A stretch of DNA of 64,000 bases from the NCBI GenBank assembly GCA_036873755.1, contig JAVTVY010017433.1:1-64000 (forward strand), given 5' to 3'. The DNA is from Hanleya hanleyi. Lineage: Eukaryota; Mollusca; Polyplacophora; Lepidopleurida; Hanleyidae. Shown piece by piece: positions 9,731 to 21,809 of the stretch. The notes below the pieces were generated by a model that saw only the letters and a list, made by a program, of their open reading frames with translations, was not told the origin of the DNA and did no database searches. Position 1 is the first letter of the stretch. Every line of letters starts with the position of its first letter. The translations under genes and the position numbers were made by a program.

Positions 9731-10372
9731 AATATCTATGTGAAATTTGGCAACACAATATATCAGCAGCATATAGGTATTCCAATGGGTACTATTTGTG
9801 CACCCCTGTTGGCTGACCTGTATCTGTTCTCTTATGAATATGACTATATGCAGGCTCTTTCAAAAAACGATCCATTCAAAGCCCGTTCCTTCTCATTCAC
9901 CAAACGCTATATAGACGATTTTCTCGCTGTGGATAATCGCTATATAAATGACGCAGTGAAGGATATATATCCACCTTCACTGGATTTGAAGGAAACTACA
10001 GATAGCCCTACAGGCACATCTTATTTAGATCTCTATCTCTATAAAAATGAAGCGGGCATTCTCTCTCGTCGACTTTATGACAAAAGAGATGATTACAATT
10101 TCGACATCGTAAACTATCCCTTTCTGGATAGTAATATTCCAGTGGGACCTGCATATGGCGTATACATATCTCGCTTAGTAGCATTTGCTAGATCCCGTGT
10201 TAGATGTGATGATTTTAATCAACGTCACAAAACATTGTTGCAGAAACTTATAAAACAGGGCTATTCCACCAAGCGCCTCCACTCAAAGTTTCTCAAATTT
10301 GGCGATACATATCGCATGCTGATAGCAAAATACGAACGTAGCGTGCAAGATCTATGGCGCTACGTTTCGTAA
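9728..10372 (+). pseudogene. Reverse transcriptase fragment (YIDD type)
   Basis: The frame opens at about 9740 and gives 210 residues of a reverse transcriptase. Motifs are GIPMGTICAPLLADLYLFS (fingers/palm), YIDDFLAVDN (catalytic Asp pair) and a thumb-like segment YLDLYLYKNEAG...RLYDKRDDYNF. It lacks the N-terminal fingers and any endonuclease or integrase, so it is a 5'-truncated retroelement. The motif set recalls invertebrate retroelements of uncertain, possibly Penelope-like, affiliation. A second copy at 57935-58652 interrupts the Polinton B integrase and a worn third copy lies at 22580-22800. Start and 3' end follow the similarity to the B copy. Confidence 0.75.
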
Positions 10373-10603
10373 CTTGTGTCTAATTCCGCTTAACCCGGGG
10401 CTAGGGGCCGTATGAACCCATGTACTTCAAGATCCTCATGGTACTCATATGAACAGTCACAATCAAAGCGTGACTGAGATACATCATTCTTTAGATGACG
10501 ACCGTACAACGAATATTATGGATTAAGAATACTGATCAGCGATACGGATTTGATATTTTTGGAACATCATGATGTCTTGCCGGCATCATTGAAAACTGTT
10601 GAC

Positions 10604-10775
10604 CGCTTCTCTCTTGCAGGAAACAAGCCTATGTTTATGTATACTATGATTGTCTTTTTGAATTTGGTGCTAATACTGTTATATGGAAAATGGAATAGGT
10701 CTTTGGATTATGGACGCGGATATTCTCTAATGGACGACGGCTGGATTATGAATGACGGACTAGACGCTTGTAATT
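10604..10775 (+). repeat. 172-bp sequence shared with two Polinton insertion sites
   Basis: This block, from CGCTTCTCTCTTGCAGG to CGCTTGTAATT, is found almost unchanged at 54463-54633 (reverse complement), and its last 123 bases at 37478-37600. Here it lies about 230 bases after the reverse transcriptase fragment, so it may be the 3' part of that retroelement. Its start resembles a 3' splice site (TCTCTCTTGCAGG). Confidence 0.8.
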
Positions 10776-10885
10776 ACCACACTATACCCTTGGTACAATA
10801 TCCAAGATGGTCGCTTTGATGACGTCACAGTGAAGTCATTTTAAAAAAGGCATCTTTAGGTCGATTTTTTTGTCCCACTCGACAT

Positions 10886-11398
10886 TAGCTAAATAATATA
10901 TAGCCTTCACGAGTATGAGGGCTATAGGTCGGCCCCAGTCACCTCCAGCGGGGTTTTAGATAATTTTATTACGAATCACCCACCTCTGAAACTGCCGTAC
11001 ATCTAATCTCTATCCCCTCCTGCGCACTATTTTAAAATCTTGCGCACTATTGTGAAATAGTGACGCATATATCGCCGTCTGAATTTTCCAGTCGAAAACT
11101 TCAACTCTCTACGCGCCATGTTGGTGACGTCACGGTATATGTGTGCTGGCCGTTTGCAATTGAACATGGCGCGTATAAAGTGGAAGTTGTCGACTGGAAA
11201 ATTCAGACGGCGATATATTCGTTACTATTTCACAATAGTGCGCAAGATTTTAAAATAGTGCGCAGGAGGGGATAGAGATTAGATGTACTGCAGTTTCAGA
11301 GGCGGGTGATTCGTAATAAAATTATCTAAAACCCTCGCTGGAGGTGACTGGGGCCGACCTATAGCCCTCATACTCGTGAGGGCTATATTATTTAGCTA
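10886..11398. mobile_element. Foldback transposon with TAGCTA ends
   Basis: Arms 10886-11124 and 11162-11398 are inverted copies around a 37-base loop. The element begins TAGCTAAATAAT and ends ATTATTTAGCTA. Flanks ACTCGACAT and CCTCGACAG agree at 7 of 9 positions, which would be a worn 9-base target duplication. TIR style and duplication length resemble Mutator-like elements. A short frame inside spans both arms and is not thought real. Confidence 0.75.
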
Positions 11399-11459
11399 CC
11401 TCGACAGAAGTGAGGAGGACTTAGAAACAGCGGGCGTCTGTAATTTCGGTATTTCGTCC

Positions 11460-12745
11460 TTCCGTTACACATTTCTTGTTCGAGCAATAACTGGAGAACT
11501 GTTGAACTGATCGACTTCAAACTTGGAGAGTTGCTTTACCTCGATGAAAGGATGGTTGAGACTGCTTTTCAGTTACCTGTGTAACCCAACATGGCCGCAA
11601 TCAGGCATCTTATATTTTCAGGAGTTGGCCCTTTGCACATTTCTTGTCCGATGAATAACTCGAGAACAATTTAACCGATCGACTTCAAACTTGGAGAGTG
11701 TCTTGACATCGCTGAGAGGATGGTTGGGATTGCTTTTCAGTTACCTGTACCCTCAGTGGACGAGTGGTCTAAGGCGCATCGCTGATGATCGCTATCCTCA
11801 CACCGCTGAGCCGGCACGGGTTCGAGACCCGCTGGTGCATGTGTGAAAGTTTGCCAGTTACTTGTCGACGGGCGGTGGTTCTCTCCGAGTACTCCGGCTT
11901 CCTCCGCCATTCCATCTGTCACCATATGAGTGAAAAAACATCGAGTGTGACATGAAACCAAATCCGCCCCCCCCCCCGCCCCCTCCCAATCACCGTTGCT
12001 GCCAGCCATCTTGGATTATCAGCAGCTGGATCTTTACACATTACTTGTCCGAGAAAATAACTCAGGAACTATTGAACCGGTCGATTGGATAGTGCCTTGA
12101 CCGCGATGAGAGAACGGATAGGATTGCTTTTGATTTACCTATGTAGTCCAAGATGGCCGGCATCAGCCATCTTGCATTGTCAGCAGTTAGATCTTTTCAC
12201 GTTGTTTTATGACAAATAGCTCGAGAACAACTAAACCAATCGACTTCGAACTTCACTTGGGGACTGTTTTGACATCCGCGAGAGGACTGTTGGGATTGGT
12301 TTTCAGTTACCTGTGTAATCCAAGATGGCCGTCACCCATCTTGGATTTTCAGCAGTTGGATCTTGTTCGGACAATAACCCGAGAACGATTGAACCGATCA
12401 ACTTCAAGCTTGTAGAGTGGGTTGAAATATGTGAGAGGACAGTTGGAATTGCTGTTCAGTTCCACTGTCAGCCATCTTGGACTAAAGTGCTTGGATGTTG
12501 TCCGCGCAGTAAATCGAGACTGACTGAACTGATCGACTTCAAACCTGAAGATTGGGTTGACATCGTTGAGAGGACGATTAGGAGTGCTTTTCAGTTACCT
12601 GCATAATGGAAGATGGCCGTCGTCAGCCATTTACACATTACTTGTCTGACCAATATCTCGAGAACTAGTAAACCGATCGACTTCAAACTTGCAGAGTAGC
12701 TTATCATCGGTAAGAGGACGGTTGGGATTACTTTCCAGTTACCTG
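11460..12745. repeat. Satellite array I, monomers ~135-180 bp
   Basis: Repeated phrases in order: ACTTGTCCGA...AATAACTCGAGAAC, GATCGACTTCAAACTTGGAG, GACATCG-TGAGAGGA, GGTTGGGATTGCTTTTCAG, TTACCTGTGTAATCCAAGAT, then GGCCGCCATCAGCCATCTTGGAT. Monomer landmarks (TCGACTTCAAAC or variants) occur near 11511, 11681, 12240, 12398, 12535 and 12679. The palindromic CCAAGATGGC...GCCATCTTGG core holds YY1-like sites. Confidence 0.8.
11755..12000 (+). mobile_element. tRNA-derived SINE inserted in satellite array I
   Basis: A tRNA-like head has A-box-like TGGACGAGTGG at about 11757 and B-box GGTTCGAGACC at about 11819. It is followed by a conserved-looking body (GCCAGTTACTTGTCG, GGTTCTCTCCGAGTACTCCGG) and a C-rich run at about 11970. 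The anticodon arm does not fold cleanly, so this is a SINE and not a functional tRNA gene. I recall similar bodies from mollusc SINEs. Confidence 0.7.
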
Positions 12746-12746
12746 T

Positions 12747-13597
12747 TGTGAAATATCGGTAATTGACCACCATATAAATGGATAAAAGATATGTAAGATG
12801 TCGATTCTTGACCACCATATAAATGTATAAATTCTGACTTTTCATTTACCAATTTTATATAAATCTGTGTGCATATTGTGATGTGTTTTGACAAAACTAT
12901 TCCCGAAATACTATTCCATGACCCTTCAGGTCGGTTATTGTAAACACAACTATTTGTGAGAATCAGTTATGTAAGTTCAAATTTATACAGATAACATAGA
13001 AACCGTTTATGTAAGTGTAATGATTTAACCTTGGTTTTGACGACTGAATTATGTAATGCGACAGATTTGTGATCTGTCTGTCATAATTGTACCGAATTTG
13101 TACGGACATTTATGCCGGGTTAAATTGACATTGTAACGTCTAGCTTTGTATATAATGGAATGAACGGCACATATAGTCAGACTAGTAACACCAGGTCTCC
13201 CTGATGGCTAAACCATCAGGTCTCACAGAGGCTCATGTCTCCGATAAATAGTTATTGCTATCTCCAGTTCCGAAGTGACTATTTACAGAATTGTCTGATG
13301 TTGATGAAGTTGTGCTAGTCTGCCTGCCAAATGATGCCGGTCATTCCTAAGTTAGGTGGAATGAATTTACTATAAATCGGCTTAATATTCAACAGACATT
13401 GAACTTCGTTTTCGTTGTATCCTCTCTCATTTGAAGAGGTTGTCAAGACTTCGAGAAATCTCAGAAGCCGGACCTTGGAAACTATTATTGTTTAGGTTTT
13501 ATGAAGACCATCCCTGTGTCTTGAGATGACTTCGCGTTACAACATCTTAAAGATCACACGCGCACAAGCCCTGTCGTCTTAAAGACCTCAAATTTCA
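12747..13597. mobile_element. LTR-like insertion splitting the satellite array
   Basis: About 850 bases unlike the satellite interrupt a monomer between ...TTACCTGT and CTGTGTAATCC. The insert begins TGTGAAATATCGG and ends near AAATTTCA. It contains a TATATAA box (about 13150) and the small hairpin CCTGATGG/CCATCAGG (13200-13220). These fit a solo LTR, but no convincing target duplication or internal region is seen, so the class is uncertain. Confidence 0.4.
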
Positions 13598-14165
13598 TAC
13601 TGTGTAATCCAAGATGACCGCAATCAGCCATCTAGTATTGTCAGCAGATGGCTCTTTACACATTTCTTGTCCGACCAATACCTCGAGAACTAAACATTCG
13701 ACTTCAAACTTGGAGAGTGTCTTGACATAGGTGAAAGGACGGTTGGGACTGCTTTCAGTTAACTGTGTAATACAAGATGGTCGCCAGCCGTATTGGATGT
13801 TCAGCAGTTGGATCTTGTTCGGGCAGTAGCTCGAGATCGACTTCAAACTTGTAGAGTAGGTTGACATCGGTGAGAAGATGGTTGGATTGCTTTCCGGTTA
13901 TCTGCGTAATCCAGGATGGCCACTGTCAGCCATCTTGGATTTAAAGCCCTTGGAACTTGTCCGGGCAGTACATCGAGAATGACTGACTTGATTAACTTCA
14001 AACCTGGAGAGGGGGTTGATATCGTTAAGAGAACGGTTAGCAGTGCATTTTTGTTACCTGCATAATCCAACATGGCCATCGTCAGCCATTTACACATTTC
14101 TTGTCTGTCCAATAACTCGACAACTATTAAACCCGTCGACTTCAACCTTGGATGTCCATCCGCGG
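13598..14165. repeat. Satellite array I, second block
   Basis: This continues array I after the LTR-like insertion. Landmark TCGACTTCAAAC is near 13690, 13828 and, worn, at 13992 and 14138. Monomers are more degenerate here. Confidence 0.8.
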
Positions 14166-14769
14166 TTTCGTAGCAATGGCCCCGTCTAATTTCAAAATAC
14201 GATAGATCCTCTATGTGCTGTTGTATCATAATTCTTCTTGCCTTCTTAGTAGCTTATATCTATAATACCATCCTGTTCAGCATTATCAACATTGCAAACT
14301 AGCATATTCGGATCGATAGCTGGGTTCGTCTACGCGGTGATCGGGGTCTTGGAGAAAATTTTGTCTTGCCTCAGTTATGCCCCTCGGCTATGCCAAAATA
14401 TTAGGACTCATTTACGGAGAGAAAATCTGACAAAAAACGGTTAGGATGATCCAACTCCTTTTCGCCTTTTCAAGTTGGCACCGGGCCTGGAAACATGGGG
14501 AAAAAATTAATTGAAATCGCAATTACAGATTTGTTCTGGAAATTGAACCGAATTTGACCATTATTCGACTTTTTAAGGGATTTACTAGGAAAATGAAGCA
14601 AGCTTGTAGGGGAATGTTCGAGATTCAGTTTTCTATAACATATCAGTACTGTGTCTCAAAATCATATTTTAATCATGCTCTGACCGAAACTATATGCATC
14701 AGTCAATTGGTGGCAGAAAAGCGGACCCATGGTCTATTCCTTGCCGAATGGAAGAATCCCTGGAGTGCG
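14166..14769. other. Unrecognised insert between satellite blocks
   Basis: AT-rich sequence without satellite landmarks. No coding domain, hairpin or terminal repeat was recognised. It may be another element that inserted into the array. Confidence 0.4.
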
Positions 14770-15470
14770 CCCTGTCATCGGTGAAAGGACGGATGGGATT
14801 GCTTTTAAGTTACTGTGTAATCCAAGATGGCCGCCATCAGCCATCTTGCGTTGTCAGCAGTTGGATCTTTACACATTACTTTTCCGACCAATTCCCCGAG
14901 AGCTATTGAACCGATCGACTTCAAACATGGAGAGGGTCTTGACATCGATGAGAGGACGAATGGCATTGTTTTCCAGTTACCTGTGTTATCACGGATGGCC
15001 GTGATTCCAAGTTTGAAGTTCAATATGGCCACCACTCATGTTGGATTTTCAGCAGTTGGATCTTGTCCGAACAATAACTCGAGAACTTCAAAATTGGAGA
15101 GTGAGTTGACATCGATGAGAGAACGGCTGGGATTGCTTTCCATTTAGCTAAGAAATCCAAGATGGCCACTGTCAGCGATTTAAAGCGCCTGAATATTTTC
15201 CGGGCAGTAAATCGAGAATGATTGAGCTAACCGACTTCTAACTTGGGGAATGAGTTGACAGCGTTGAGAGGACAGTTACGAGTGCTTTTCAGTTAGCTGC
15301 ATAATCCAAGATGGCCGTCGTCAGCCATTAACACATTTCTTCTCTGACCAATAACTCGAGAACTATTGAACCAATCGACTTCTATCTTGGAGAGTGTCTT
15401 GACATCAGCGGTTGGGATTGATTTCAGTTTCCTGTATAATCCAAGATGACCGCCAGCCGTCTGCCGATAG
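14770..15470. repeat. Satellite array I, third block
   Basis: Four further monomers with CCAAGATGGCCGCCATCAGCC at about 14822 and the TCGACTTCAAAC landmark near 14917, 15231 and 15376. Confidence 0.8.
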
Positions 15471-17418
15471 GAGACGCAACCTGTGGGCCAAGTTATAATT
15501 TTGTTTTCGGACAGTAACTTTTGAAAACCTAAACGGAGTCTTTATGAGTCTTTTTAAATTTGGTATGTGGATACCTTATCTCAAGATCTCACTTGGGAGT
15601 TTCATATCGATCCACCTGTAATTGTGCCACATGAGGGACAAGCCAAATTTTGGCAACTTTGGTAATTGTGGATACCTTACCACAGGATCTCGCTTGGAAT
15701 TGCTTTGCATGTTGGGTAGTGAACGTTACGCTTCCAAGCCAAATCGCTAGTTTCAACGTCGCAGGACTTCCAAATGATGGGCTTTTCATTTCATTTATAC
15801 TGTGATCAATATTACCAGGACACTGTCATTCTTTTTGGTTAAATTTTTTTTTAATCTTTATTATGTCATTCTGGCTAAAATGTTCTGTAATATGTATTTT
15901 AACATCCAATACATTGGATATTTAACTGCATGTAGCACATTCTTTCGTATTTCATTTTCCTGTTCAACTGCCACAATACAGTTATACTAAATGCGCATTA
16001 CGCCAATAGATAGTGCCATCATCACTTCTGCAAGGCTCTGTTTCCAGATTATTCCAGTGCTATTTATTTTGAGCTGAGGAGTTTTGCAATTCTGCTTCCA
16101 CCTCGATCGTATTCTAGTGGTTTGGCAGATAGAAGTTCCGAATTCGCCTCCAGGAATTACAGGCTTGAAATTCAAGTTGTTATCCTTGAAACATAGTAAA
16201 CATATTTCTGCGTAACTTCAGAGAATTTCAAAGCTGTTAGAAAATATCTGGTAGGGAGCTTCAGGATACAATTTGATATGGTACGGAAATAGTTGACGAA
16301 CCTGAGTATGAAACGTTAATACACCGATTGGAGCAGTTCTGGCTAACATGAGATATATGATAATAAAGTCAGATAGAATATCAACGTCTCGACTATATCA
16401 ATTAAGAGATTACGTTGCTACGCCAGATTATTTAAAATTATCAAGAAATACAGAATTTATCAAATCAAACACTCACGAAGAATTACATGCTATTTTTTCT
16501 ATTTCTAAAAAAACCCATTTCTAATGATTTTTTTGAAAATACGTGACAAGCACAAGCACGTGACGGGACGTGATCTTCTCTTCACCCAATTAATACTCTA
16601 CAGAGTGTAACTATAACACATATGGTCAGTCAGATTGTGTAATTTGAAATCAGTTGATATCCACAGAGCGATGATGTAATGAGGCTGTCAGGACTATGTT
16701 AGCGACAGATTGTATCTGGTATTTCAGTATCATTCCAAGGTCATTGATTTTCTCATATCCCACCATTATGGCATTGGAAAAAAATATTGATATTGAAGAC
16801 GTAACCTCTAATTGCATCTATAATAATGACTCAATAGAAGGGAGGAAATATTTAACGGACAAGAGGAGGATTAGGCATGAGTTGCCTGTTTTCTAAGTAT
16901 TATCAATGTCTGCGTCGGGACACTAAGGCATTTTTATTGTCGACGAAAGGCTAGCATTTCTTCACCTCACATCGCTAAAGTCACGAGGAATATCGCTCTG
17001 CTTTTATCAGACATTTGCAGCTTGTGGTTGAATGTTGTGCGGATTGTATATTCTCGCGGCGTGCTCTCCCTGTTCCTCGCACCACCACTCTATCGATCGA
17101 TCGGTACACTGCTTAGACTGCGGCATCCATCAGCCGCCTTGACCATCAATACTCCATAGTTTGGTCGATCGGTCCCCTATGAAATCTTGAACTGCAGCCG
17201 TTGGTTGAAAATAATTAGTCGCCACACGCATCAGTTAACGGGAATTCGATTGGTCGATTGCATCGTATCGGGACAGCTGAGTTGCACGTCGTGTACGGGT
17301 AGTCAATGTAGATGTACTGTATAACAATAGCAGTAAAACGTTCGATCTCTCACACCAGTCCAATATGTCCACGGGCACAGAGATTAGCATAGTCTCCGCA
17401 TGAAACAATACAGCACAT
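15471..17418. other. Upstream region of the receptor gene, nothing firm
   Basis: Non-coding AT-rich sequence becoming more balanced from about 16900. No clear TATA box or exon was found. CTATCGATCGATCGG at about 17091 is a short palindromic run. The receptor's promoter and any 5' untranslated exon should lie here but cannot be pinned down. Confidence 0.4.
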
Positions 17419-18888
17419 ATGCCAGCATACAGAGTCCCAGCTGATAGTCGAATGGATGAAAGGGGACAAGTGATGGACTCCGCCTTTAACGGGAGTTTTC
17501 TCCCAAACTATCCTCGTATCTTTCGGACTTGGACAATTCTTGTTCCCTTGGCTTTATTGACTGCCGTAACTGTCGTTGGAAATGGAACGGTTATCTTTAT
17601 GTTCTTTCGCACAAAAAGACTTCGGAACGTTAAGAACAGTTTCATCGCTAGTCTGGCAGCTGCAGATTTCCTAGTAGGCTGCACGGAACCTGCCTCACTG
17701 ATGGAGACACATGCAGGGATTTGGCCATCTTTGAAAGAGTCCGAATGTCAAATCTATCTCTTGTTTCGTTACTCGCTGTGCTACGTTTCTTTATTGAGCA
17801 TTTTGTTGATCAGCTTGGACAGATGGTGGTCTATACATCGCCCGTTCTCGTACAGAGTTAGACAAAGTCAACGGTTAGCGATGTGGACGATACTGGCAGG
17901 ATGGTGCTTTAGCTTCTTCATTCATGGAATGCCTGTGCTCAGCTGGGAATTGTTCAATATTGGAAAAGCTCAGTCGCGTGACGATAACAAAAGTGTTGTA
18001 GCGCGCAGTTGGGGCGACATATGTTTACCGCCGTACGCTGGAACTTTCCTGTACGTGACACTGTCGACAATCATTGAAAACTTCCTTCCTTTACTGATGC
18101 TTGCAGTTTTGAACATCAGCGTTTACGTGAAAATTAGGAGACGGAAAACGACCAAAATTCGACGGTCTTTGAGTAGTTCGGACCGTTATTCCCGCCTAAG
18201 AAAATCATCATCTGACTCAGAAAATACCATTCCAGAGGAAGAATACAACGTTCTTCAAAGTTATCTAGGAAGGACAAAACACAAGGCAGGGAATTGGCAG
18301 TTCGCACCTGACCTTAGAAGACACACATTAGCACATAATTTATTAAATGCTGGGGTGTCGGCTGGATATTTTGGCAGATCGCCGAGAAACCGTAGTGTCT
18401 CATTCGATGTAACAGTATTGACAACGCAGTCCAGTTCCAGGAAGAACTCTCAACAAAGTGTGGTTTCTCGATGCAGTATTCCTGCTAAGACTGCTCGTAG
18501 ACAGGTCACCGGTGATGAACTTGTGCGAGACTTGTTTATCCGCCAAGACAGGAAAGCCGCTTGTTCCTTGGGGCTTTTAGTGGCGGCATTCGCCATGTGC
18601 TGGACTCCGCATTGCGTGTGTAGCATCATTCACTCTGTCAATGCCGCCTTCATCCCCTCCTGGGTTTTGATGATGACACAGTGGATAGTAGCCGCCAACT
18701 CGGCTATCAACCCTTTCATATACGCTATTGGAAATGCAGAATTTCGAAAAGTGTTAAAAACTTGGCTTGGATGTGTGGAGAAGAGACGTTTCAAACATCG
18801 CGAGGCGTTACTGTATCACGGAATTCATTGTAATTGGGATGTGGACACAATCAAGGAAACTGTTAATTCAAACTATATTAAAGAATAG
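17419..18888 (+). CDS. Rhodopsin-class G-protein-coupled receptor, single exon
   Basis: An intact 489-residue, seven-helix receptor without introns, at the plasma membrane, expected to signal through heterotrimeric G proteins. TM1 carries GN at 54-55 (N1.50), TM2 LAAAD with D83 (2.50), C110 (3.25) can pair with C202 in loop 2, TM3 ends D134-R135-W136, TM6 has C394-W395-T-P397, and TM7 has NPFIY at 431-435. The third intracellular loop is long (about 240-378) and serine/arginine-rich. An N-glycosylation site (NGS, 24-26) lies in the N-terminus. Overall pattern is closest to amine-type receptors (histamine H3 or muscarinic-like), but position 3.32 is Arg117 and not the Asp that binds amines, so the ligand is probably different. 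In-frame ATGs at codons 12 and 19 are alternative starts. It is the only clear host gene in the window. Confidence 0.92.
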   Translation: MPAYRVPADSRMDERGQVMDSAFNGSFLPNYPRIFRTWTILVPLALLTAVTVVGNGTVIFMFFRTKRLRNVKNSFIASLAAADFLVGCTEPASLMETHAGIWPSLKESECQIYLLFRYSLCYVSLLSILLISLDRWWSIHRPFSYRVRQSQRLAMWTILAGWCFSFFIHGMPVLSWELFNIGKAQSRDDNKSVVARSWGDICLPPYAGTFLYVTLSTIIENFLPLLMLAVLNISVYVKIRRRKTTKIRRSLSSSDRYSRLRKSSSDSENTIPEEEYNVLQSYLGRTKHKAGNWQFAPDLRRHTLAHNLLNAGVSAGYFGRSPRNRSVSFDVTVLTTQSSSRKNSQQSVVSRCSIPAKTARRQVTGDELVRDLFIRQDRKAACSLGLLVAAFAMCWTPHCVCSIIHSVNAAFIPSWVLMMTQWIVAANSAINPFIYAIGNAEFRKVLKTWLGCVEKRRFKHREALLYHGIHCNWDVDTIKETVNSNYIKE

Positions 18889-21595
18889 TGTATTTGTGAG
18901 GTCAATGCAAGGACATGTAACCAAAACCCTAAATTGAATTGACAAATCGAATCATTAAATGTACTCAATACGGGGAAAATCCAAATCGAAGGAACTATTC
19001 ACACAGATGTGATAGCTGTGAATACAAGACGACGATGGTGAGTGTGCTGAGAAAAATATCATTTATATCTTCTCATATTTCTAGTGTGAGAGACTGTTTT
19101 TTTAGAAGATTCAATGATTGTATGGACATGCTGTGAAGGAAGACTTGACTCAGACTGTGATAATATGTATTAAGTTAATATAAAGTTGGCATCGTCAAGT
19201 AACGCTACATATTAGTTATCTGGCTAGAAATCGGAAACCAGCATCCAATTCATTGAATGTCGTTGATACTTTAGTAAGAATGGGGGTGTATCATGTACCA
19301 CCAAGCTCTAATATCTAGTCACTCGTGTGTTGATATTATGCGTAGATTTAGCTTTCTAAGAAAAATCAATTCTGCCGTACGAGCGCAATTATTGACTTTC
19401 ACACACTAAATGTTTAGTGCTTTCTCTAACGCCTGGTCACGACGACAGACATAATACACTATCTGTCGCCGTCACCAGGGGTTAGCGGAAGCTGGGACTA
19501 CAAACTAAACTGTTCGTACCTCTTCGCCATGACGAACCACTTCGATATAAATTGCTTGGAGGCTTTTTATCAATCAAACGTTTCGCCATTGCGCCGTCCC
19601 TCTTACTGTTGAAGAGGAGAAGTTTAATTTCTCCATGATCAAAACGGTATGTTACTCCGACTGTAGCTCCGGTGGGGTCATACTGTGTGAGATCAAGGCC
19701 CTGGTGTCAAGCCATTCGTAAGCTGTAGCAAAATAATTCGATTCTGTATGATCTTAGCTCTATATTCAACTCTTGATTATCAGAAACTGTTCAGTTTTAG
19801 CTGCACGGCAGACCGAACTTCAGAGCGACCACTTCCGTTAACCCGTAACGGCTCTGTCTGCCGTTTACGCGCAAAAACAACAGCCGATTTCTGTAGACGC
19901 GGTCCAATTTCGGTAGTTTCTGATAAATAGGAGCTGAATATAAAGGTAAAATCGTAGAGAATCGAGTCAATTTTTTGTGAGTAACGGCTTCGGAAAATAT
20001 GAGCCGTCCAGCATATTTCCAACAACTACGGCTGGTGAATGGTTGGTGTCGGAGCCGTGATCTCACGCAGTACAGAGAAAGGCCCCACCGGAGCTACTCC
20101 GCCTGGGACCTCTTCACACATCAAGTCAAACAGTAGACGTACTCGCATTGACCCAATGTGACACACTTCCTCAGAATATGTTTGATTTGTCATATAGGCG
20201 CAAGCTGGCGTATTCTATCCCAACAAAACAAATAGGCATATGTGTATCTGAGTGAGTAGCTGTGCATTTAATTAATGATACACTAACAAAAACAACAGCC
20301 TCTCCGACGATCGTATAGGACATTGGAACAGGACAAGAAAATTTCATGTCATCGGGTCATAACAAAACAAACGCTTTTGTTCACGCCAATGTCTATGGCA
20401 ATGAAAACCTAGCTATACTGTAAATACTTTGGGCAGTTTGGTTAGGAGACTGAAACTGAGTGACCCCTCTATAATATCTTCAAAATTCAAATCATATTGG
20501 CTATTCGAATGAAATGTGTATTTCCCTTTTGAAAAACAATACAATAACCGCTTGCCATATTTGGAGATCAAAGAAAAACCTCTCAGATTGATGTCAACCA
20601 GCTTCTAACTTCATTGGCTATCAAAGAATTCAAAGTGTAGTATTTAATTTGATGTGAAATGCGACTGGTGAAGAAAGTTGGGAATTTTGATGAGGAGTGG
20701 TTCAGGTTGATTAAATATTGGTACAGAGTAAAAGAGTATTTTGCTAGATGTATTTTGTAATATCATCTAAAGTTGTCTGGTATACTTTTAATACGTTATG
20801 TTATATGATTTATAACGTTTTTAAATCAGTTTGCTTTTCGTATTGAATGGTTATCGCGGAAGCGGAATTTGAATGTTTAAATATTGTTTTCGTCTGTTTG
20901 AATGGAATCAAATGTTACGTATTTTTCAAAATGTAATCTGTTTAAAATTGTCAAATAACTAATTGCTTATTAGTAGGTCATATTATCGCTGGTCTTATAC
21001 ATGTTTAACAATCAATTTGTATACATGTATATATAACGTGTCCAATTTAATATGTTGTTTTACAAACGGTTTGAATTCATATTATTTGTATGTATATTAA
21101 AAATATGTAAATTATTGTAAATTTTAAGACATGCCGATACCGTATTTAGTACATTCATTGTATTGTTTTACTATTTTTATTTCACTTTGTTGTTGTTTTG
21201 TCGTAGTTACTTCATGCCTATTGGTTGAGGTACAAATCGTGTAATGTTTAATATCTTTGTGTTGTAAACCTGAATTCAAATGTCGCATTGTCGTAAATTC
21301 AAAAGATTTTTTCACGATTCGATTTGTATTTATTCAATGGAATTCTACCGGTAAACATTGTTTGTTAAGAGGACAAAGTTACATGTTATTACAAAATTCT
21401 TAGAAAAAAATCACAGTTATGTTTAGTGCTATCGTACGATAAAAGCAGTTTTGTATTTTCATAAAATGTAGCTTTCAATAAGTATTTTGATAATAAATCT
21501 GTTGTTTTACACCTAACATTTATTTTCCCTTTGATAATTTCCTTGCTAATCATATTGTAACCCAGAGAAAGGATGTTTCAATCAGAAGAAACCTA
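18889..21595. other. 3' flank of receptor gene and non-coding DNA
   Basis: The likely 3' untranslated region begins after 18888; no single poly(A) signal stands out. The rest is non-coding, except for the hairpin annotated at 19428. ORFs near 19750-20066 on both strands overlap each other and show no domain. Confidence 0.45.
19428..19492. repeat. Imperfect 23-bp hairpin
   Basis: CTAACGCCTGGTCACGACGAC pairs with a right arm ending GTCACCAGGGGTTAG around ATAATACACTAT, with about four mismatches. It could be a small MITE remnant or a structured RNA; no flanking duplication was seen. Confidence 0.5.
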
Positions 21596-21809
21596 AGGCC
21601 CTCGCAGACTAATGAATTCTTATTTATGTATTCTAGAAAAGTATAGAAATAGAACACTTTGTAGTATAAAAAATATCTAATAATGCCTACTCAATGGTAT
21701 GGTAATATAGGGTTATGATATAGGGTATAGACATCAGCCGGTGTATGCTACATTATTTCTTTGTTTTTCTAGAATTTTTCATTAATAAATCATCAGTCTG
21801 TGAGGGCCT
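21596..21809. mobile_element. 214-bp MITE with TA target duplication
   Basis: Terminal inverted repeats of about 45 bases start AGGCCCTCGCAGACTAATGA and end TCAGTCTGTGAGGGCCT, flanked by TA on both sides (21594-21595 and 21810-21811). This fits a Tc1/mariner-type non-autonomous element. A one-ended relative lies at 28540. Confidence 0.8.

Noticed and set aside
11757..11840. Possible tRNA gene
   Set aside because: A- and B-box-like sequences are present, but the cloverleaf does not close and a SINE body follows.
19748..20066. Overlapping ORFs on both strands downstream of the receptor gene
   Set aside because: Similar length in opposite frames and no domain or codon signal.
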